Part shown: positions 58,908 to 64,000 of the stretch, in pieces
Position numbering within the stretch: the stretch's first letter is position 1
How the letters are laid out: every line of letters begins with the position of its first letter
Origin: Chloroflexota bacterium
GTDB lineage: Bacteria; Chloroflexota; Dehalococcoidia; Tepidiformales; Tepidiformaceae
Length of the DNA stretch: 64,000 nt
Reading direction: 5' to 3'
NCBI GenBank assembly: GCA_026702615.1
Contig: JAPPBY010000033.1
Location: 186,001 to 250,000, forward strand
Notes under the pieces: generated by a model
Database searches by the model: none
Told to the model about the DNA's origin: nothing
The model's input: the letters and a program-made list of their open reading frames with translations, nothing else
Made by a program: the position numbers and the translations under genes

Positions 58908-59980
58908 GGCTGCACCTCGTCGAGCGTTTCGGCGGCGACGCGCAGGCACTCCTCGGTGCTGCCCCAGGCGAGGGCGCGCTCCTTGCCGTGACGGCTGAAG
59001 AAGTGGAGGTCGTACTCCTCGGTGTAGCCGATGCCGCCGAAGAGGATGTGGGCCTGCATGGTGACCTCGGTGCCGGCGCGTGAGGCGAGCGCCTTGGCCT
59101 TGGCGATCTCGCGGTCGGTGGCGATGCCCTGGTCGACGCACCAGACGGCCCTGTAGGTGAGGAAGCGAGCGGAGAGGGTCTGCGTGGCCATGTTCGCGCA
59201 GTGGTGCTGGACGGCCTGGAAGGAGCCGATGGGCCGGCCGAACTGGACGCGCATGCCGACGTATTCGACGGTCATGTCGAGGGCCTGCTGGGCGTTGCCG
59301 AGGCACTGAACGGCGCAGAGGGCGCGTCCGGCGCCGCCCAGGAACTGGAGCGCCTCGGCGCCACCAGCGCGACGGGCGGGGGCGCCGTCGTAGGAGCAGT
59401 GCGCGAGGGGCGTGCGCGCGATCGTGCTGAGCGACTCGGTCGCGACGCCCTCGCCGGCGGCGTCGACGAGGTAGAGGGCGGGTTCGCCGTCCTCGGTCGC
59501 CTCGACGAGGTGATGGGTGACCTCGGCGCCGTAGTCGACGAAGCGGCGCTCGCCGCTGAGGGCGCCGTCGACGACGCGGGGGGAGGCGCCGTTGGCGGGC
59601 GTGGCGCTCTGAAGCGCGGGCGCGATCGTGATCGCGCCGCTGATGACGCCGCGGACGACCTCGTCGGCGAGCGCCTCTTCGCCGTGGCGCTCGATGGCGA
59701 GGGCGGAGGCGGTCGTCTCGAGGAAGGGGATGACGCAGGCCCGGCGGGTCAGTTCTTCGAGGACGACGGCGGTGTCGGTGAGCTCGCCGCCTTCGCCGCC
59801 GTGGGCTTCGGCGAAGGGCAGGGCGAGGAAGCCGGCGCCCGCGAGGTACTCCCAGAGGGCCTGGTCGGCGCCCCCTTCGCGTTCGAGCTCGCGGATGCGA
59901 TCGAAGGGCACCTCGTTGCCGAGGTAGTCGCGGAGGGACTCGCGGAGAAGTCGCTGGGTTTCGCTGAGGGTGGTGTCCAT
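58898..59980 (-). CDS. Acyl-CoA dehydrogenase, short subunit of a probable heteromer
   Basis: A 360-residue acyl-CoA dehydrogenase-like protein with a degenerate middle domain: the usual TEP and WxTNG flavin motifs are not seen, and IAPALQSATPANGASP replaces them. The C-terminal domain is conserved: VQFGRPIGSFQAVQHHCANM, and FGGIGYTEEYDLHFFSRHGK. This is the pattern of the partner subunit in heteromeric FadE pairs of actinobacterial sterol degradation (ChsE type). The full-length partner lies 8 bases upstream. Confidence 0.9.
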   Translation of the reverse strand: MDTTLSETQRLLRESLRDYLGNEVPFDRIRELEREGGADQALWEYLAGAGFLALPFAEAHGGEGGELTDTAVVLEELTRRACVIPFLETTASALAIERHGEEALADEVVRGVISGAITIAPALQSATPANGASPRVVDGALSGERRFVDYGAEVTHHLVEATEDGEPALYLVDAAGEGVATESLSTIARTPLAHCSYDGAPARRAGGAEALQFLGGAGRALCAVQCLGNAQQALDMTVEYVGMRVQFGRPIGSFQAVQHHCANMATQTLSARFLTYRAVWCVDQGIATDREIAKAKALASRAGTEVTMQAHILFGGIGYTEEYDLHFFSRHGKERALAWGSTEECLRVAAETLDEVQPWQ

Positions 59981-59987
59981 GTCGTGC

Positions 59988-61157
59988 TCAGTGACGGGGG
60001 AGGCCGAGGCCGCGCCTGGCGATGATGTCGCGCTGGACCTCGTTGGCGCCGCCGCCGAATCGCTGGATGGGGGAGGCGCGGTAGGTGCGTTCGAGCTCGC
60101 CGCCAAGGGGAGCGAAGCCGTCGGCCTCTTCCGTGAGGGCGCCCTCGTGGCCGAGCAGGTCCATGGCGACGTTGCTGATGTGGTAGCGCAGCTCGGAGGT
60201 CCAGATCTTGGACATGGAGGCCTCCATCGTGGGCGTATCGCCGGAGGCGACGATGGAGGCGTTCGTGAGGACGAGGCCCTCCATGACGTCGAGGTCGAGC
60301 TCCAGCTCGACGAGGCGGCGGCGAACGACGTCGTCCTCAAGGAGCTCGGGGCGCTTCTCGCGGATGTGCGCCATGAGGCGGTCGAAGATGTGGCGCAGTC
60401 CGCCGCCGGCGCCGATCCAGACGCGCTCGTGGTCGAGGGCGTTGGCGATGATGTACCAGCCCTGGTTGACCTCGCCGATGAGGGCGTCGCTGGGGACGCG
60501 CACGTCCTCGAAGAAAACCTCGTTCGTGCGGCCGCCCGACATCGTCATGATGGGGCGCACGGAGATGCCGGGCGTGTCCATCGGCACAATGAAGGTGGAG
60601 ATGCCGCGGTGTTTGGGAGCGTCGGGGTCGGTGCGGCAGGCGAGCCAGACGTGCGAAGCCGTGTCGGCGGCGCTCGTCCAGAGCTTCTGGCCGTTGATGA
60701 GCCAGTCGTCGCCGTCCTTCACGGCGAGGGTCTCGAGGGCGGCGAGGTCGGTGCCGGCGTTGGGCTCGGAGTAGCCGAGGCAGAGGGTGATGTCGTTCGC
60801 CCAGATGCCGGGCAGGTACTTCTCGCGCTGCGCTTCGGTGCCGAAGCGGTGGATGGCAGGGCCGACCATGGTGCCGAAGCCGGAGCCGTAGGGGACCTCG
60901 CGCTTGGCGAACTCCTCGGTCATGACGAACTGGAACCACTGGGACTTGCCCTCGCCGCCGAGCTCCTCGGGCCAGCACATGCGCACCCAGCCGCGGTCCT
61001 CCAGAGCCTCGCGGAGGCGGGTCTGCTCGGGGCCGAGCTGGGCGGCCTCGCCGCGGTTGGCGAGCTCCGTGCGGAGGGCGGGGGTATCGAACTCCTGGAG
61101 GAACGCCCGCACCTCCTCGCGGAAGGCTTCGAGCTCCTCGTTCCAGCCGAACTCCAT
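59988..61157 (-). CDS. Acyl-CoA dehydrogenase, FAD-binding partner subunit
   Basis: A 389-residue acyl-CoA dehydrogenase. LCLGYSEPNAGTDLAALETL and WLINGQKLWTSAADTASHVW are the FAD-binding middle domain, and the C-terminus ends FGGGANEVQRDIIARRGLGL with the GGxNEVQRdI motif. The pairing with the degenerate partner immediately downstream suggests an alpha2beta2 enzyme, as known for FadE26/27-type complexes that oxidise bulky side-chain or ring CoA esters. It is preceded by the SnoaL-like gene by 20 bases, so a four-gene operon is likely (SnoaL, ACAD, ACAD, YHS). Confidence 0.94.
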   Translation of the reverse strand: MEFGWNEELEAFREEVRAFLQEFDTPALRTELANRGEAAQLGPEQTRLREALEDRGWVRMCWPEELGGEGKSQWFQFVMTEEFAKREVPYGSGFGTMVGPAIHRFGTEAQREKYLPGIWANDITLCLGYSEPNAGTDLAALETLAVKDGDDWLINGQKLWTSAADTASHVWLACRTDPDAPKHRGISTFIVPMDTPGISVRPIMTMSGGRTNEVFFEDVRVPSDALIGEVNQGWYIIANALDHERVWIGAGGGLRHIFDRLMAHIREKRPELLEDDVVRRRLVELELDLDVMEGLVLTNASIVASGDTPTMEASMSKIWTSELRYHISNVAMDLLGHEGALTEEADGFAPLGGELERTYRASPIQRFGGGANEVQRDIIARRGLGLPRH

Positions 61158-61177
61158 GCTGATCCCTTCGCCGGGCG

Positions 61178-61678
61178 CTAGTAGCGCCAGGCCCCGGTGC
61201 CGGGGAAGCTGTGGTCGATGGCGTCGTGCACGGTCTGCTCGCCCGTGCCGATGATGCGCTTGTGGACGAAGCGCCAGCGGCCGTCGTCCTCGCGGCGGAG
61301 GCGCTCCTGGTAGATGCCTCCGCCGGGCGCGACGCCGGGCTTCGGTCCCGTGCCGACCTCCAGGTAGCTGATGACCGTGGCCTCGTCGCCGTCGATCTCG
61401 ATGTGGACGTTGGTGGTGCTGTGCTTACCCGAGAAGATCCCGCCCTCTTCGAGGCGGCGGTAGAGCTCGCCGATCTTCTCGCGTCCGACGAGCCTGCCCT
61501 CGAGCGATTCGCCGTAGCCGCTGATATCGAGGATGGCGTCCTCGGTGAAGAGGGAGATGAGGGTCTCGACTACGTTGGGGATATCGTGCATGAGGAGGTA
61601 CTCGTAAACGGTCCGGCGCACCCCTTCGACCGCCTCCAGGTATTCGACTCGCGCTTCGAGCTCTTCAATCGTGGCCAT
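61178..61678 (-). CDS. SnoaL-like/ring-hydroxylating-dioxygenase-beta-like NTF2-fold protein
   Basis: A 166-residue NTF2-fold protein. A coiled N-terminal helix (IEELEARVEYLEAVEGVRRT) precedes LISLFTEDAILDISGYG and the strand pair HSTTNVHIEIDGDEATVISY. The end is GGIYQERLRREDDGRWRFVH. This type covers bile-acid 7-alpha-dehydratase-like and SnoaL_4 proteins, and resembles dioxygenase beta subunits. It is divergent from the Rieske oxygenase at 61870 by about 190 bases. Confidence 0.88.
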   Translation of the reverse strand: MATIEELEARVEYLEAVEGVRRTVYEYLLMHDIPNVVETLISLFTEDAILDISGYGESLEGRLVGREKIGELYRRLEEGGIFSGKHSTTNVHIEIDGDEATVISYLEVGTGPKPGVAPGGGIYQERLRREDDGRWRFVHKRIIGTGEQTVHDAIDHSFPGTGAWRY

Positions 61679-61869
61679 CTGTTCCTCCGTGGGCTGCAGG
61701 GGCGGTTTCGCCCGCCGGTGATGCTGGTGGAAGACGCATGCTTCACTGCCGCACGCGGCCTGTCAACGTCGGCGCCGAGGAGGTCGCCGGGCACCCCGGT
61801 ACACGTTGACCGATCGTCTCGCAAAGCGCCATGATGCGCGGGCATTTTTCTTGCAGGGAGGGCCGTTCG

Positions 61870-63195
61870 ATGGTGCTCGAGAACCGCCCCGCCCCAACGC
61901 CAACGGGGCGAACCGAAGAGCCCGACATGGGGACGGGCCTTATCGACACAGAACGGTACACATCCCCCGAGTTCGCGAAGCTCGAGTGGGAGCGGATGTG
62001 GACGAAGGTCTGGCTGAACGCGGGACCGCTCTCCGACATCCCCGAGGTGGGCGACAACTTCGTCCACGAGATCGGGCGGGAGTCGTTCATCTTCATCCGC
62101 ACGTCCGAGGACGAGGTGAAGGGCTACTACAACATCTGCCCGCACCGCGGCAGCCGCATTCGCCCGAGCGTGGGCATGGGCCACGCGGAGCAGCTGCAGT
62201 GCCCCTTCCACCTCTGGACGTTCGACATCGAGGGCCAGCTGAACACGGTTCCCGACCGGCAGCACTTCGTGAACGGCATTCCCGAGGACAAGCAGCACCT
62301 GACCGAGGTTCGCGTGGAGACATGGGCCGGCTGGGTCTGGTTCAACATGGACGACGAGGCGGAGTCGCTGCACGAGTACCTGGGCGTGATGCCCTCGCAC
62401 CTCGACCCGTACCGGCTGGACCAGTACCACGTGGTGGACGACTACGTGCTGGAGTGGTCGTGCAACTGGAAGTTCGCGGTGGACCAGTTCGCCGAGATCT
62501 ACCACCTGCCGGCGCTGCACCCGCAGCTGCTGGAGTACTTCGACCACCTGGCGACGCCGCTGGACGTGTACGACGAGGGCAAGCACAGCCGCCAGCTGAT
62601 CCGCATGGGCCTGCCCGATCCGAGCTGGACGGACGACCTGGCGCAGCGCTTCGGCTACGAGAACCAGGACGAGCTGACCCGCCAGCAGCGCCAGAACCTG
62701 GAGGACTGCGGGGTCGATCCGGACACGTTCGACGGAAAGTCGCGCGACTTGCCGCCGTTCCTGGCACAGGCCCGCCGCGAGTGGGGGAAGCGGATCGGCA
62801 TGGACATGGACCTGCTGGTCGATGAGCAGCTGGTGGACAACTTCCACTACATGATCTTCCCGAACCTGACGTTCAACTTCACCTACGGGTCGTTCCTGTT
62901 CTTCCGACCGCGGCCGCATCCGACGGACCCGAACAAGTGCTACTGGGACTACCAGGTGTACGCGCGGGTGCCCGAGGGGGCGCCGCCGCCGCGACGCCCG
63001 GCAACGGTATACGGAACGGCGCGGAACCATCCGGAGCTGTTCGAGGCGCTGGAGCAGGACATGGCGCAGGCGCAGATCGTGCAGGAGTCGTACCACTCCA
63101 AGGGGTTCAGCGGCATCCTGCTGAACAGCGAGGAGCGGCGCATCCGGGCGATGCACTACGCGCTGGATAACTACCTCTACGGTCCCGACCGCTAG
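61870..63195 (+). CDS. Rieske non-haem iron oxygenase, alpha subunit (copy B)
   Basis: A 441-residue close paralogue of the oxygenase at 54775. The Rieske ligands are Cys90-P-His92 and Cys111-x-x-His114. The mononuclear iron motif DQFAEIYHLPALHPQLLEY is intact. ATG 61870 has GGGAGG seven bases upstream; an ATG at 61831 would add a 13-residue non-homologous leader. The paralogues differ most at about residues 230-310, in a loop next to the substrate channel in this fold. Followed 41 bases later by the DUF5343-like gene and the CoA-transferase. Confidence 0.94.
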   Translation: MVLENRPAPTPTGRTEEPDMGTGLIDTERYTSPEFAKLEWERMWTKVWLNAGPLSDIPEVGDNFVHEIGRESFIFIRTSEDEVKGYYNICPHRGSRIRPSVGMGHAEQLQCPFHLWTFDIEGQLNTVPDRQHFVNGIPEDKQHLTEVRVETWAGWVWFNMDDEAESLHEYLGVMPSHLDPYRLDQYHVVDDYVLEWSCNWKFAVDQFAEIYHLPALHPQLLEYFDHLATPLDVYDEGKHSRQLIRMGLPDPSWTDDLAQRFGYENQDELTRQQRQNLEDCGVDPDTFDGKSRDLPPFLAQARREWGKRIGMDMDLLVDEQLVDNFHYMIFPNLTFNFTYGSFLFFRPRPHPTDPNKCYWDYQVYARVPEGAPPPRRPATVYGTARNHPELFEALEQDMAQAQIVQESYHSKGFSGILLNSEERRIRAMHYALDNYLYGPDR

Positions 63196-63236
63196 GCGGT
63201 CCGGAGACAGTCGACCCCAAAAGGAGACGAGGGCAG

Positions 63237-63755
63237 ATGGCACATCCAACGGACGCAACGGCGCCGGCCGCCGGCATGGTCAACATCCTCAGCGTGATCC
63301 GGCGCTACCGGCTGCGGGACTTCCCGCGACGGTTCAGCCCGGACGACCTGCACCACGTGGGGATCCCCTTCATCGACGTGGACCGCACGATGCACGCCCT
63401 GAAGCTGCTGGACCTGCTGACGCCCAACGAGACGCCGACCGAGCGGTTCCAGAAGATCCAGGACTGCGAGTCGGAGGAGGAGTACCACGCGGCGCTCGAG
63501 GAGCTGCTGCGGGACGTCTACGAGCCGGTCTTCGAGATGGTCCCGGACCCGGCAAAGGCGAGCGACATCAAGTTGCGCTCGGTCTTCCGCGAGTACGAGC
63601 CGCCGGAGGAGCGTGAACGCATGATCGCCCTGTTCCGCGCGCTCTGCGCGGAGGCGGGCATGATCGACCAGGCTTCGGGGCTGATCCCGCCGATCCTGGG
63701 TACGTCGTCACGCAACCGGCAGGTGATGCAGCAATACCAGAAGTCGGAATCGTAG
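63237..63755 (+). CDS. DUF5343-like protein
   Basis: A 172-residue soluble, mostly helical protein. It has RYRLRDFPRRFSPDDLHHVG, a ALKLLDLLTPNETPTERFQK helix, and ELLRDVYEPVFEMVPDPAKA. This matches my memory of DUF5343, a winged-helix-like family of unknown role. AAGGAG lies before the ATG. It is probably co-transcribed with the Rieske oxygenase upstream. Confidence 0.75.
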   Translation: MAHPTDATAPAAGMVNILSVIRRYRLRDFPRRFSPDDLHHVGIPFIDVDRTMHALKLLDLLTPNETPTERFQKIQDCESEEEYHAALEELLRDVYEPVFEMVPDPAKASDIKLRSVFREYEPPEERERMIALFRALCAEAGMIDQASGLIPPILGTSSRNRQVMQQYQKSES

Positions 63756-63764
63756 TCGCAGGCG

Positions 63765-64000
63765 GTGGCGACCGGGGAAGGCGACACGGCTGACGGGGCC
63801 CTGAGCGACCTGCGCGTCGTCGAGTACGCGCAGGGAGTGACAGGGCCGTTCTGCGGGAAGGCGTTCGCCGACCTGGGCGCGGACGTGGTGAAGGTCGAGC
63901 CCCCCGGGGGAGACCGCAGCCGGACACACGGTCCCTTCCCGAACGACGAGCCGCATCCCGAGAAGAGCGGGCGCTTCCTCTACCTGAACACGAACAAGCG
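63765..64000 (+). CDS. CaiB/BaiF-type CoA-transferase, N-terminal fragment
   Basis: The first 78 codons of a type III (CaiB/BaiF) acyl-CoA transferase, cut by the end of the window. RVVEYAQGVTGPFCGKAFAD and LGADVVKVEPPGGDRSR are the family's N-terminal Rossmann-like motifs, and SGRFLYLNTNK is the start of the next block. It would attach CoA to a carboxylic-acid intermediate. GTG start after a TAGTCGCAGGCG leader, ten bases beyond the DUF5343-like gene. Confidence 0.9.
   Translation, partial: MATGEGDTADGALSDLRVVEYAQGVTGPFCGKAFADLGADVVKVEPPGGDRSRTHGPFPNDEPHPEKSGRFLYLNTNK

Overview
The window is high-GC bacterial DNA, densely coded on both strands, with no rRNA, tRNA or CRISPR seen. There is no phylogenetic marker. 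A CIRCE operator, a Gram-positive-type LexA box, a ydaO-type c-di-AMP riboswitch, F420/luciferase-type monooxygenases, lipoproteins with Pro/Thr/Glu/Ala-rich linkers and many GTG starts together suggest a Chloroflexota member, perhaps Dehalococcoidia-like. This placement is inference only.

Layout. 0-5.9 kb: end of an amino-acid ABC transporter, a cytochrome P450, a CIRCE-controlled Hsp20, a SnoaL-like protein, two SDRs and a nitroreductase. 6-13 kb: a McrA-like/PD-(D/E)XK nuclease candidate, an orphan Phd antitoxin, a tandem SnoaL duplicate, a DUF3352-like protein, an SDR and a four-helix-bundle gene inside inverted repeats. 13-15.4 kb: acyl-CoA dehydrogenase plus acyl-CoA kinase-like pair. 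15.4-17 kb: the most striking locus, three overlapping or abutting minus-strand genes for lipid-anchored thioredoxin-like proteins. In each the first redox cysteine of CxxC is an in-frame TGA, and in the third both cysteines are TGA. They are read here as selenoproteins (UxxC, UxxC, UxxU), each with a SECIS-like hairpin at the same distance from the TGA.

17-35 kb: a secreted four-repeat protein, an iron/cobalamin-type ABC importer, a flavin reductase, a NUDIX enzyme, a PAC2 protein, higBA, dinB with a LexA box, a housekeeping run (dehydrogenase, rnhB, yraN, FmdB-like, translin-like), a K+-dependent-type membrane pyrophosphatase followed by what looks like a catalytically dead paralogue, then a c-di-AMP riboswitch in front of a tiny zinc-ribbon gene and a 2Fe-2S ferredoxin-like protein.

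35.6-64 kb: mainly a catabolic island with acyl-CoA ligase, thiolase, three Rieske oxygenases, a P450, luciferase-like enzymes, paired acyl-CoA dehydrogenases, a dienelactone hydrolase, a CocE-type hydrolase, SnoaL-like proteins and a CaiB-type CoA-transferase. This fits oxidative attack on a hydrophobic or cyclic substrate followed by CoA-dependent chain shortening; the substrate cannot be read from sequence. Interrupting it are an MFS exporter with a non-ATG/GTG/TTG start, a second PD-(D/E)XK protein, and a five-gene block of one HTH/Tat-anchored protein plus four tandem paralogous four-helix membrane proteins.
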